A stretch of 9,082 nucleotides of DNA. Origin: an uncultured Clostridia bacterium (GTDB lineage Bacteria > Bacillota > Clostridia > Christensenellales > CAG-314). A model generated the notes under the pieces. That model did no database searches, had not been told where the DNA came from, and saw only the letters and a program-made list of their open reading frames with translations. Of the stretch, positions 1-6,513 are shown in pieces; positions within the stretch are counted from its first letter, which is position 1, and every line of letters begins with the position of its first letter. The stretch lies in NCBI GenBank assembly GCA_934177025.1, contig CAKPPA010000037.1, forward strand, positions 1-9,082, given 5' to 3'. Position numbers and translations under genes: made by a program.

Positions 1-1
1 G

Positions 2-289
2 GATATAGCTCTTTCATATCCGGATACATTTTATAAAATTGCACCTCTTTCTGGAAACGTAACATTAAACGATGCTAACTTGAACAAATTAAAAAATAAA
101 CCGGTATGGGCTTTTGTAGGAACAGAAGATAAAATAGTTGATCCGCAAAGTTCAATTGACTTTATTAATTTATTATCAAAAATTAATACGGGAGCAAAAA
201 TAACAATAATAAGAGGCTATACACATTTTGATGTGCCAAATATTTATCTTTCCAACGAATATAATTTACTTTCTTGGTTAGTTGATTAA
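2..289 (+). CDS. Alpha/beta hydrolase, C-terminal part (5' end outside window)
   Basis: The frame is open from the left edge to a TAA at 287-289, giving 95 residues of the C-terminal end of a probable serine hydrolase. YPDTFYKIAPLSG near the start is the kind of segment that follows the nucleophile elbow in prolyl-oligopeptidase, dienelactone-hydrolase and PHB-depolymerase-like enzymes. VWAFVGTEDKIVD supplies the acid loop, with a candidate catalytic Asp at 128-130. THFDVP supplies the catalytic His (224-226). The nucleophile Ser lies upstream of the window. A TTG at 80 could be taken as a start, but the family-typical sequence before it shows the gene extends left. The substrate is unknown; an esterase or peptidase role is an inference from the fold. 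The gene is much more AT-rich than everything after base 345, so it may belong to a different or transferred segment. A second coding start follows 20 bases downstream. Confidence 0.8.
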   Translation, partial: DIALSYPDTFYKIAPLSGNVTLNDANLNKLKNKPVWAFVGTEDKIVDPQSSIDFINLLSKINTGAKITIIRGYTHFDVPNIYLSNEYNLLSWLVD

Positions 290-309
290 GAGATGTAGGT
301 TGTTGAAAA

Positions 310-483
310 GTGAAACTAAAAATAGCAATTGTAATGAGTAGTTTGCCCGCGGTTAAAAATCCGCCGCAAATGGGTAAAAACGTTTCAACGAATTTTACAC
401 GGGGCGGAGGGGGTAAAAATTTTGGGGGATGCTTGTATTTGGAACCCGTGCGGCGAGCCGCGGTGGGGGGGATAAAATTTTGA
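310..483 (+). pseudogene. Truncated coding start, glycosyltransferase-like N-terminus
   Basis: A GTG at 310, 20 bases after the hydrolase stop and preceded by a possible Shine-Dalgarno AGGT (297-300), opens a 57-codon frame ending in TGA at 481-483. Its first residues, VKLKIAIVMSSLP, resemble the first beta strand of a Rossmann-type glycosyltransferase or nucleotide-binding enzyme. After residue 12 or so the frame enters G+C-rich, hairpin-rich sequence. It then reads as low-complexity peptide (TRGGGGKNFGG) with no recognisable fold. I infer a real gene whose 5' end is preserved and whose body was lost at a junction near 343-349. The alternatives are a chance frame or an assembly joint. The resemblance rests on about a dozen residues. 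Confidence 0.35.
342..461. other. Three consecutive hairpins at the composition junction
   Basis: Hairpin 1 (342-370) pairs TTTGC (342-346) with GCAAA (366-370), and after a small internal loop GCGG (349-352) with CCGC (361-364). Its loop is 353-360. Hairpin 2 (374-398) pairs GTAAAA with TTTTAC and, inside, CGTT (381-384) with AACG (387-390). Hairpin 3 (450-461) is the palindrome GCGGCGAGCCGC. None is followed by a long T run, so these are not plain terminators. The first hairpin starts within a few bases of the AT-rich to G+C-rich switch. They could be the end of a mobile element, a repeat, or a structured RNA; I cannot tell which. Confidence 0.4.
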
Positions 484-490
484 AAACATA

Positions 491-519
491 TTTTCTATCC
501 CCTAAAAATATGGTATGAT
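491..519 (+). promoter_or_regulatory. Promoter of the lipoprotein gene (extended -10)
   Basis: TATGAT at 514-519 is preceded by TG at 511-512, making an extended -10 (TGGTATGAT). A poor -35 (TTTTCT, 491-496) lies 17 bases upstream. The predicted start is near 526, which would give a very short leader before the Shine-Dalgarno and the ATG at 541. A better -35 lookalike, TTGAAA at 480-485, is 28 bases from the -10 and too far away to pair with it. Confidence 0.5.
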
Positions 520-540
520 ACCGCAAAGGGGAGGTGTAGG

Positions 541-1290
541 ATGAGGGAACAAAACAAAAAAATCAGTTTCGTGATGGCAATTTTCGTCATTTTTGCGGCA
601 ATGTTTGTCCTGACGGCATGCGGGGGAGGCGATGCGCCGGAATATGCATGGGGAAAAACGTTTCGCTATCAGGGGGTTATGACGGATAGCAAGCGTCACA
701 GCGGCGGCATCGGCGAGCAAAAGGGTTCGGAACAGGCTGTTTTAATCAAAAACGAATACAACAACAATAATTTAGATTTTGCAAATGCATCTGTCAACGG
801 CGTCAAAGTGGATTTCACGTCACTAAAAGGCACCAATGCCGAGGATTTTATCAACAAGTTGGATTCCTTTGCCGCAAATCGCATGACGGAGAAGTACCGA
901 GATTTTACGGTGGTTGTCGGCACGGAAGAAGAAAAAACGATAACGATAAATAACGTGAAATACGCACTGGAAAAAAGCGAGAGCGGGATGGACGGGGCGT
1001 ACAACGTGGTAGATAAGTCGGATCCGAGTGTCCCGAAATTCATAGCGTTTTGCAACGTGTTAATTTCGACAAACGTCGAAGGCAAAACCAAAGGTTGCCT
1101 CAGTTTGGCGGGCGGCAATGAGTTTTTCAGCGATTACAATTTTGACGTGAAAATCGTAATTCCTACCATTCGCATTTCCACCGATCCGTCAGCGAATCGT
1201 CAGGTCGAAATCGTAAGTGGGCAGGAAGTCGTAAAATCCACCAGCGTTTCGCTGATTTACACGCCGTACTTAAGTAAAGCGGAAGCCTAA
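541..1290 (+). CDS. Putative lipoprotein of unknown function (249 aa)
   Basis: The N-terminus has basic residues (R2, K6, K7), a hydrophobic core (residues 8-24) and the lipobox LTAC with Cys27, followed by GGG. It should therefore be a signal-peptidase-II-processed lipoprotein on the outer face of the membrane. The mature part (~223 residues) is hydrophilic and has alternating short hydrophobic strands, suggesting a beta-rich domain. Two further cysteines, C171 and C186, could form a disulfide. I do not recognise a family. The start is well set: GGGGAGGT (528-535) lies five bases before the ATG. It has its own promoter upstream and an intrinsic terminator ~200 bases downstream, so it is probably a single-gene unit. 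The antiporter downstream has its own promoter and need not be functionally linked. Confidence 0.85.
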   Translation: MREQNKKISFVMAIFVIFAAMFVLTACGGGDAPEYAWGKTFRYQGVMTDSKRHSGGIGEQKGSEQAVLIKNEYNNNNLDFANASVNGVKVDFTSLKGTNAEDFINKLDSFAANRMTEKYRDFTVVVGTEEEKTITINNVKYALEKSESGMDGAYNVVDKSDPSVPKFIAFCNVLISTNVEGKTKGCLSLAGGNEFFSDYNFDVKIVIPTIRISTDPSANRQVEIVSGQEVVKSTSVSLIYTPYLSKAEA

Positions 1291-1486
1291 AGCGGCAAAA
1301 GGTTCCGAGGAATGAAAGCGGCGGAAACGAAAGGAGTAAAATTTTAAGAAACCCGACGAGGCGGTTTTTGCCAAAAACGCAGGAGATTTTACGGCAGGGC
1401 GGGAGCAAATTTTACGCAACCGACGGATAAAATTTGTTGGCAAACAAGCGAGCGAAGGCTTAACGTAACGACAATAAGGAAGTGTT

Positions 1487-1518
1487 AAAAAAGGAAGGGA
1501 ACGCCCTTCCTTTTTTTT
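1487..1518 (+). terminator. Intrinsic terminator of the lipoprotein gene
   Basis: GGAAGGG (1493-1499) pairs with CCCTTCC (1504-1510) around the tetraloop AACG. The stem is extended by six A-T pairs (1487-1492 with 1511-1516), and the T run continues to 1518. The A run on the left means it could also work on the minus strand. Confidence 0.9.
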
Positions 1519-1598
1519 GTTTTGTTGACGCAAAAAGGGCGAAAAACGGAAAAAAATAAAAAAATTTTTTCGTCTTTTGGATTGAACCGCGAATTTAC

Positions 1599-1627
1599 TT
1601 GACTTAACGCCGGTTTTGTTTTAGAGT
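1599..1627 (+). promoter_or_regulatory. Promoter of the nhaC-type gene
   Basis: TTGACT (1599-1604) and TAGAGT (1622-1627) are separated by 17 bases, a housekeeping-sigma arrangement. The predicted start is near 1634. That leaves a leader of about 20 bases, too short for a Na+ or Li+ sensing riboswitch. Confidence 0.6.
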
Positions 1628-1652
1628 AAGCGCGGCATTACGGAGGAGAAAT

Positions 1653-3239
1653 ATGGATTTAGGGTATTTACTAACGAATGCGCCGTGGCTGTCGGTGTTG
1701 CCGCCGATTTTTGCAATTGCCTTGGCGTTATGGAAAAAGGAAGTGTATTCCTCGTTGTTTTTCGGGGTGGTGTTGGCGGCGTTGCTTTTGGTGGATTTCA
1801 ATCCGCTGAAACTTGCGGACGCGCTGATTTACTTGTTCCGCACGATGGCAACCGTGATGGGCGAAAACGGAATGATTTTAATCTTTTTGTGCCTGTTAGG
1901 GGTGTTGGCTGTTCTGTTAAAAAAATCGGGCGGCTCCATGGCGTACGGAAATTGGGCTGCGGGCGCAATCAAGTCGAAACGGGGCGTTATGCTCGCTACG
2001 AGCGCACTCGGCGCACTGATTTTTGTGGACGATTACTTCAACTGCATGACGGTAGGCGCGGTAATGCGGCCGGTAACGGACAAACTAAAAATTTCCCGCG
2101 TGAAATTGGCTTACTTAATCGATGCGACGGCTGCGCCGATTTGCATCATTGCGCCGATTTCCAGCTGGGCTTTGTCCGTCGGCAGCACGATCGACAGCGT
2201 CGATCCGTCGCTAGGAGGGTTTCAACAATTCGTCAACAGCATTCCGTTCAATTTGTACGCACTGTTAACGATTGTGTTCCTTGTGATTTTAAGCGTTACC
2301 TGCCGTGATTTCGGCAAAATGAAAAAATTCCAGCAAACCACCGACGCAACGGGCGACGTGTTCGTAACGCAGGAGGATCGCATGGTGTCCGCCGATTCGG
2401 ACGGACCTGTGTCCGAAAAAGGGCGTGTGGCAGATTTGTTGGTGCCGATTTTGGTGCTGATTGTCGTTGCGTTGTTTTTCATGTTTTACACGGGCGGCTT
2501 GTTCCGTGGGGTTGGCTTTGCCGAAGCCATGGGCAACTGCGATGCCTACGTTTCCATGGTAATCGGCGGTTTTGCGGCGATTGTGGTGGCGTTGCTCCTT
2601 TACTTGCCGCGTCGGTTAATGACCTTCCGCGAGGCAATGGATAGCTTGGCAGAAGGCGTAAAAACCATGATTCCGGCAAACTTGATTTTGTTGCTTGCGT
2701 GGACTTTAGTGCGGTGCTGTCAGGATTTGCAAACGGCAAAATTCATCAATTCCTTAATCGAAAGCAGCGGCATTCCGCTGGGCTTCCTGCCGGCAGTGAT
2801 TTTCGTTGTGGCGGCGGCATTGGCGTTTGCAACGGGCACGAGCTGGGGGACGTTCGGCATTTTGCTGACGTTCGTCATTCCTGCAACGGCAGGCACCGGC
2901 ACGCTGTTTACCGTTTCGCTTGCGGCAACGTTGGCGGGCGCAGTGTGCGGCGATCATATTTCCCCGATTTCGGATACGACGATTTTGGCATCGACGGGTG
3001 CGGAATGCAACCACTTGGATCACGTAAAAACACAAATTCCTTATGCGTTGACGGTGGCGGCGGTGTGCTTTGTCGGCTACCTGATTGCAGGCTTTACGCT
3101 CAACGTTTGGATTACGTTGGGGATAAGCATTGCACTGTTGCCGTTGGCATTGTTTTTGGCAATCCGCCTGTCCGAATCGTGGGAAAAGCGGCAAGCAAAA
3201 ACGGCGGAGGAGAAAACGGATTCCCAACCGAAAGAGTAA
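1653..3239 (+). CDS. nhaC: Na+/H+ antiporter, NhaC family
   Basis: This 528-residue polytopic membrane protein should exchange cytoplasmic Na+ for external H+ (COG1757 / Na_H_antiporter type). Hydrophobic segments span nearly the whole length, about a dozen. Family signatures are visible: FVDDYFNCMTVG (124-135), with paired Asp126/Asp127 inside the membrane region; GTSWGTFG (395-402); and CGDHISPISDTT (432-443), followed by ECNHLDHVKTQIPYAL. A hydrophilic loop at about 225-255 (TQEDRMVSADSDGPVSEKG) splits the two halves. The C-terminal tail is charged and cytoplasmic. GGAGG (1642-1646) lies six bases before the ATG. The length fits the family. Relatives include malate-Na+/lactate and other organic-acid antiporters (MleN type), so ion exchange is secure but the exact substrate is less so. 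It stands alone between its own promoter and a weak terminator. Confidence 0.93.
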   Translation: MDLGYLLTNAPWLSVLPPIFAIALALWKKEVYSSLFFGVVLAALLLVDFNPLKLADALIYLFRTMATVMGENGMILIFLCLLGVLAVLLKKSGGSMAYGNWAAGAIKSKRGVMLATSALGALIFVDDYFNCMTVGAVMRPVTDKLKISRVKLAYLIDATAAPICIIAPISSWALSVGSTIDSVDPSLGGFQQFVNSIPFNLYALLTIVFLVILSVTCRDFGKMKKFQQTTDATGDVFVTQEDRMVSADSDGPVSEKGRVADLLVPILVLIVVALFFMFYTGGLFRGVGFAEAMGNCDAYVSMVIGGFAAIVVALLLYLPRRLMTFREAMDSLAEGVKTMIPANLILLLAWTLVRCCQDLQTAKFINSLIESSGIPLGFLPAVIFVVAAALAFATGTSWGTFGILLTFVIPATAGTGTLFTVSLAATLAGAVCGDHISPISDTTILASTGAECNHLDHVKTQIPYALTVAAVCFVGYLIAGFTLNVWITLGISIALLPLALFLAIRLSESWEKRQAKTAEEKTDSQPKE

Positions 3240-3278
3240 GGATTTTTAAGGAAACAAACCTTGTTAGGTAAAACGGCG

Positions 3279-3299
3279 AAAAAGGGGCGAACCTTTTTT
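3279..3299 (+). terminator. Weak intrinsic terminator after nhaC
   Basis: AAAAAGG (3279-3285) pairs with CCTTTTT (3292-3298) around a six-base loop and ends in a six-T run. The stem has only two G-C pairs, so it may be leaky. It is the only terminator-like element seen within 100 bases of the stop codon. Confidence 0.4.
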
Positions 3300-3321
3300 C
3301 GACAAACGGGGGAAAACGAAA

Positions 3322-3385
3322 GTAAAACACGGGTTCGGCGCAGCACGAAGGAGCGGAAACGCAACGGCTGCGCCGAAACTTTTAC
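3322..3385. repeat. Stem-loop repeat, copy 1
   Basis: TTCGGCGCAGC (3334-3344) pairs perfectly with GCTGCGCCGAA (3367-3377) around a 22-base loop. An outer helix, GTAAAA (3322-3327) with TTTTAC (3380-3385), closes the structure across an internal loop. The left arm is preceded by AACACGGG. A diverged second copy lies about 290 bases downstream. Confidence 0.55.
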
Positions 3386-3461
3386 CTAAAACGGCGCGTT
3401 ACTGCGTAAAATCGTGCGGAAAAAGCCGCGTAAAACAAGGGGAGCCGCAACACGGCACTGG

Positions 3462-3585
3462 TTGCCATACGGAAAGGCAATGAACCGTAAAAACACGGTA
3501 GGCGTGTCAGTAACGTTTAAAAGGTGGGTACCGCAGTGCGGCTCGCAAGGCGAACGCCGTCAGGAAACATGCCGCGACTTACACC
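3462..3585 (+). ncRNA. Possible structured RNA (run of hairpins), unassigned
   Basis: Consecutive local pairings are TTGCC (3462-3466) with GGCAA (3476-3480), and ACCGT (3484-3488) with ACGGT (3495-3499). CGGC+TCGC (3539-3546) pairs with GCGA+GCCG (3550-3553, 3556-3559) around the loop AAG. GGTG (3523-3526) with CACC (3582-3585) could enclose the last of these. I matched it to no known class; RNase P, tmRNA, SRP RNA and the common riboswitch cores were considered and do not fit. I see no clear promoter or terminator for it, and the strand is a guess. Confidence 0.2.
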
Positions 3586-3615
3586 CCCTAAACCGATTGC
3601 AATGAGCCAAGTTGC

Positions 3616-3664
3616 AACACGGATTCGGCGTAATCGCACGCCAAACGAGATGAATGCGCCGAAA
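3616..3664. repeat. Stem-loop repeat, copy 2 (diverged)
   Basis: AACACGGATTCGGCG at the left arm matches copy 1 (AACACGGGTTCGGCG) with one change. TTCGGCG (3624-3630) pairs with CGCCGAA (3657-3663). The helix continues inward with T-G, A-T, one A-A mismatch, then T-A, C-G and G-T pairs, leaving a 14-base loop (3637-3650). The right arm ends in CGCCGAAAC, as in copy 1, while the loops differ. Confidence 0.5.
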
Positions 3665-3716
3665 CAACCGCAGCCGTTCGGAAAATGAAAGTTAGCTGAA
3701 AATCACGAAAAAGCGG

Positions 3717-3744
3717 TTCGGAAAGGGCAAAAACATTGTATAAT
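3717..3744 (+). promoter_or_regulatory. Promoter of the ABC transporter gene
   Basis: A perfect -10 TATAAT lies at 3739-3744. The -35 is poor: TTCGGA at 3717-3722, 16 bases away. The motif GTTCGGAAA covering the -35 (3716-3724) also occurs 40 bases upstream (3676-3684), so it may be a regulator site. The leader is about 17 bases. Confidence 0.55.
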
Positions 3745-3767
3745 TACTGCGCTTGGAGTAAAAGGAA

Positions 3768-6125
3768 ATGTTAAGGTTAAAAGGAATTAAAAAGGATTAT
3801 GTTTTGGCGGATCAAACCGTGCCGGCATTAAAGGGCGTGAGCCTTGATTTTCGTAAAAACGAATTTGTGGCGATTTTAGGCCCGTCCGGTTGCGGCAAAA
3901 CCACGCTACTCAACATCATCGGCGGGTTGGACCGGTACACCGACGGCGACTTGGTAATCGACGGGGTTTCCACCAAAAAATTTAAAGATGCCGATTGGGA
4001 CAATTACCGCAACAAAAAAATCGGGTTTGTGTTTCAAAACTACAACCTGATTCCGCATTTAAACGTGCTGGAAAACGTGGAAATGGCAATGACGCTTTCC
4101 GGCGTGTCCAAGCAGGAACGAAAAAACCGCGCGCTGGAAGCCTTGGAACGGGTAGGGCTCAAAGGCCACGAAAACAAAAAGCCGAATCAACTTTCCGGAG
4201 GGCAAATGCAGCGGGTTGCCATTGCTCGCGCGTTGGTCAACAAGCCGGACATTTTGCTGGCGGACGAGCCGACGGGCGCGTTGGACACCAAAACCAGCAT
4301 TCAAATTTTGGATTTGATTCGCGAAATTTCCAAGGACAAACTTGTCATTATGGTAACGCACAATGCGGAATTGGCAAAGGACTATGCCGATCGCATCATT
4401 AAAGTGCGCGACGGCGAAGTGCTGGAGGATTCCCGCCCGTTTGAGGCGCAGGAAAAGGCACCGGCGGAAACCGGCAAAAAAAAGGACAAACTTTCCATGT
4501 CGTTTTTTACCGCGCTTTCCTTAAGTTTAAAAAACCTTTTCACCAAAAAAGCCCGCACGATTTTAACGGCGATTGCGGGGTCAATCGGGATCATCGGCAT
4601 TGCGTTGGTGCTGGCAATTTCCAACGGAATGAATTTGTACATTTCCAAATTGCAGGCGGATACGCTTTCCAGCAACCCGATTACCGTGTCGAAAACGTCG
4701 TTTGACATGAACAAAATCATGGATATGGTGGACAAAAGCGAGGATTTGCAAAAGTTTCCGAAAAAGGACGAAATTTTAATCAAAATGGAATCCGACATGT
4801 CGGATTTTGCAAAACGAAACAACATTACCGAGGCGTACGTTACCTACGTGAAGGAAAACCTGAATTCCGAATGGTACTACGACGTGATTTACGACACAGG
4901 GCTGGATTTGTCCTTTTACGGAAAAACCTATGCGTCGGAAAGTTATCGGAAACTGAATTTAAAGGGGGCAAGTTCCGGCATGCCGGCGATGATGACGGGC
5001 GGCAGTTGGAAATGGCAAGTGTTGGTGGAAAACGACTTTTTGGCAACGCAGTACGACGTGCTGAAAGGCAAACTTCCGCAAAACAAAAACGAAATCGTTG
5101 CCGTGGTGGACGAATACAACCGCCTGCCGGAAGGGTTTTTGAAGGAAATCGGGCTGTTGCCGAGCACCGGCTCGACGGATGCGGAAATTATCTTCGATTT
5201 TGACGATGTTTTAGGGCTGGAATTCAAATACGCAACAAACGACGAGTTGTACCAATTCGACGGAACGAAATTCGTCAATCGGGACATTGATTTCGATGCC
5301 GCCGAAACGTTGAAAATTGTAGGAATCGTGCGGCTCAACGAGCAAACGCAAATGGGAGTGCTGTCCGCTTCGGGCATCGGCTACACCAAAGCGTTGGTGG
5401 AGGACGTGCAGCAAAAAAACAAAAATTCCGCATTGGTGCAGTGGATGGAAGCGAACCCGACCGCAAACCCGCGCACGGGGGCGGACTACGTGTCCAGCGG
5501 ATTCAACACGAAGGAGGAACAGCGCGCAAACGATTACCGTAAATTCGGCGGCAATCTGGTTCCGGCGGAAATTTCCGTTTACGCCAAGGACTTCGAGTCC
5601 AAGGACGCCATTAAAAAGGTGTTGGATGATTTTAACGTGACGCAAACGGACCCGAATGCCAAGGTGTACTACATGGATATGTCCGAAACGTTGGGAATGT
5701 TTATGAGTACGTTGGTCAACATTGTCAGTTACGTCCTCATCGGGTTTACCGCAATTTCCTTGGTGGTCAGTTGCGTGATGATCGGCATCATCACTTACGT
5801 TTCCGTCATCGAGCGCACGAAGGAAATCGGCATTTTGCGGAGTATCGGCGCAAGGAAAAAGGATATTTCGCGCGTGTTTAATGCGGAAACCTTTTTGATC
5901 GGCTTGGTTGCGGGCGTGTTCGGCGTGCTGGTGGCTCTGCTCCTTTGCGTGCCGATTAACCTCATTGTAAACGCCTTGGCGGAAGTCAGCACGATAGCGG
6001 TGCTTTCGTTGCCGAGCGGAATTTTGCTGATTTTGATTAGCGTTTTCCTTACCTTCCTGTCGGGGTTCATTCCGGCACGGATTGCGGCGAAAAAGGACCC
6101 TGTGTTGGCACTTCGCACGGAGTAA
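3768..6125 (+). CDS. ABC transporter, ATPase fused to FtsX/MacB-like permease
   Basis: This 785-residue one-piece transporter half has an N-terminal ATPase (1-220) with Walker A GPSGCGKT (38-45), Q-loop Gln90, signature LSGGQ (142-146), Walker B LLADE (163-167), D-loop GALD and switch His198. Every catalytic motif is intact. A charged linker (220-245) leads to membrane segment 1 (~264-285), a large extracytoplasmic domain (~290-645) and three more segments (~651-678, ~706-732, ~748-770). ERTKEIGILRSIGA (683-696) is the FtsX-family coupling signature. The ABC-then-four-segment order matches MacB. Such proteins act as homodimers in mechanotransmission, exporting or releasing peptides, antibiotics or lipoproteins rather than importing solutes. 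The substrate is not readable. No two-component system, MacA-like adaptor or second permease is adjacent. GGAG (3755-3758) sets the ATG, with nine bases between. Confidence 0.93.
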   Translation: MLRLKGIKKDYVLADQTVPALKGVSLDFRKNEFVAILGPSGCGKTTLLNIIGGLDRYTDGDLVIDGVSTKKFKDADWDNYRNKKIGFVFQNYNLIPHLNVLENVEMAMTLSGVSKQERKNRALEALERVGLKGHENKKPNQLSGGQMQRVAIARALVNKPDILLADEPTGALDTKTSIQILDLIREISKDKLVIMVTHNAELAKDYADRIIKVRDGEVLEDSRPFEAQEKAPAETGKKKDKLSMSFFTALSLSLKNLFTKKARTILTAIAGSIGIIGIALVLAISNGMNLYISKLQADTLSSNPITVSKTSFDMNKIMDMVDKSEDLQKFPKKDEILIKMESDMSDFAKRNNITEAYVTYVKENLNSEWYYDVIYDTGLDLSFYGKTYASESYRKLNLKGASSGMPAMMTGGSWKWQVLVENDFLATQYDVLKGKLPQNKNEIVAVVDEYNRLPEGFLKEIGLLPSTGSTDAEIIFDFDDVLGLEFKYATNDELYQFDGTKFVNRDIDFDAAETLKIVGIVRLNEQTQMGVLSASGIGYTKALVEDVQQKNKNSALVQWMEANPTANPRTGADYVSSGFNTKEEQRANDYRKFGGNLVPAEISVYAKDFESKDAIKKVLDDFNVTQTDPNAKVYYMDMSETLGMFMSTLVNIVSYVLIGFTAISLVVSCVMIGIITYVSVIERTKEIGILRSIGARKKDISRVFNAETFLIGLVAGVFGVLVALLLCVPINLIVNALAEVSTIAVLSLPSGILLILISVFLTFLSGFIPARIAAKKDPVLALRTE

Positions 6126-6192
6126 TTGCCGAAAAGGAAAAGGGGTTTCATCCTTGTAATTACCGAAAAGGAAAAGATTTTCAATCCTTTTG
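6123..6192 (+). repeat. Imperfect tandem duplication across the ABC stop codon
   Basis: Copy 1 (6123-6156) begins with the TAA stop and reads TAATTGCCGAAAAGGAAAAG, then GGGTTTCATCCTTG. Copy 2 (6157-6192) reads TAATTACCGAAAAGGAAAAG, then ATTTTCAATCCTTTTG. The first 20 bases differ at one position. The second copy can also form a weak AAAAGG/CCTTTT stem ahead of the main terminator. Confidence 0.75.
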
Positions 6193-6206
6193 TTACAAAC
6201 GGTTCA

Positions 6207-6241
6207 AAAAAGGACAGCCGACGAAATCGGTTGTCCTTTTT
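6207..6241. terminator. Bidirectional terminator between ABC and CDF genes
   Basis: The stem runs from 6207-6221 to 6227-6241: five A-T pairs, GGACA with TGTCC, one G-T pair, and CCGA with TCGG around the loop CGAAA. The T run on the plus strand and the A run on the left side let it stop both the ABC transcript and the convergent CDF transcript. Confidence 0.9.
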
Positions 6242-6414
6242 CCTTCCTTGTGTTTTTTTGTGAGTGTCCCTTTTGAAGTGCCTTTTGAAAAACTTTGTTC
6301 CTGTTCGTAGGGGTCCGTTTTTGTTTCTGCACGCAAACCCTTGCGGTGTGGGTTTGTTGTTTTTCTGTGTTGTGGCGCGTAAGGGGTCTCCTTTTCCTCG
6401 TTTTTTTGCGTTCG

Positions 6415-6447
6415 GTGCCTTACGAGGCGGTTTTAGAGGCACTTTTT
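6415..6447 (+). terminator. Possible second terminator on the plus strand
   Basis: GTGCCT (6415-6420) pairs with AGGCAC (6437-6442) around a 16-base loop and is followed by five Ts. A competing smaller hairpin, GCCT-TACG-AGGC, overlaps the left arm. It could be a back-up for read-through from the ABC gene. The loop is long, so confidence is low. Confidence 0.25.
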
Positions 6448-6513
6448 GTTTTCGTAAGGTTCAATGCTTGTTCCCGCGCACCCTGACGAAGGGGCTACTT
6501 TGGGAAGGCTACG

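Larger units (their letters stand above)
1291..1652. other. Intergenic region, lipoprotein to antiporter
   Basis: This 362-base gap holds the lipoprotein terminator (1487-1518) and the antiporter promoter (1599-1627). Bases 1291-1486 are purine-rich and show no reading frame with a ribosome site, no recognisable RNA and no clear repeat. They would be a long 3' untranslated tail of the lipoprotein mRNA. Confidence 0.6.
3240..3767. other. Long intergenic region, nhaC to ABC transporter
   Basis: This 528-base gap has no convincing protein-coding frame. A GTG-started frame at 3414-3605 has no ribosome site and a composition unlike its neighbours. The gap contains the weak nhaC terminator, two diverged stem-loops (3322-3385 and 3616-3664), a run of further hairpins (3462-3585), four copies of AACACGG (3326, 3449, 3492, 3616) and the ABC-gene promoter (3717-3744). 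The promoter lies downstream of all the hairpins, so they are not a leader of the ABC mRNA. Confidence 0.6.
6126..6513. other. Convergent intergenic region, ABC to CDF
   Basis: This 388-base gap holds the tandem duplication, the bidirectional terminator and a possible second terminator at 6415-6447. The rest (6242-6414 and 6448-6513) is T- and G-rich on the plus strand. It has no reading frame with a ribosome site and no recognised RNA. Confidence 0.55.

Noticed and set aside
480..485. TTGAAA as -35 for the lipoprotein gene
   Set aside because: It is 28 bases from the -10, outside the workable range.
696..1118. 140-codon minus-strand frame inside the lipoprotein gene
   Set aside because: It is antisense to a gene with a clear lipobox, ribosome site and terminator. 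It is a codon-bias shadow.
1628..1652. Na+ or Li+ riboswitch ahead of the nhaC gene
   Set aside because: The promoter leaves only about 20 bases before the start codon.
3414..3605. 63-codon plus-strand frame from a GTG
   Set aside because: There is no Shine-Dalgarno site, the composition is basic with no hydrophobic core, and it overlaps a run of hairpins. It is more likely non-coding.
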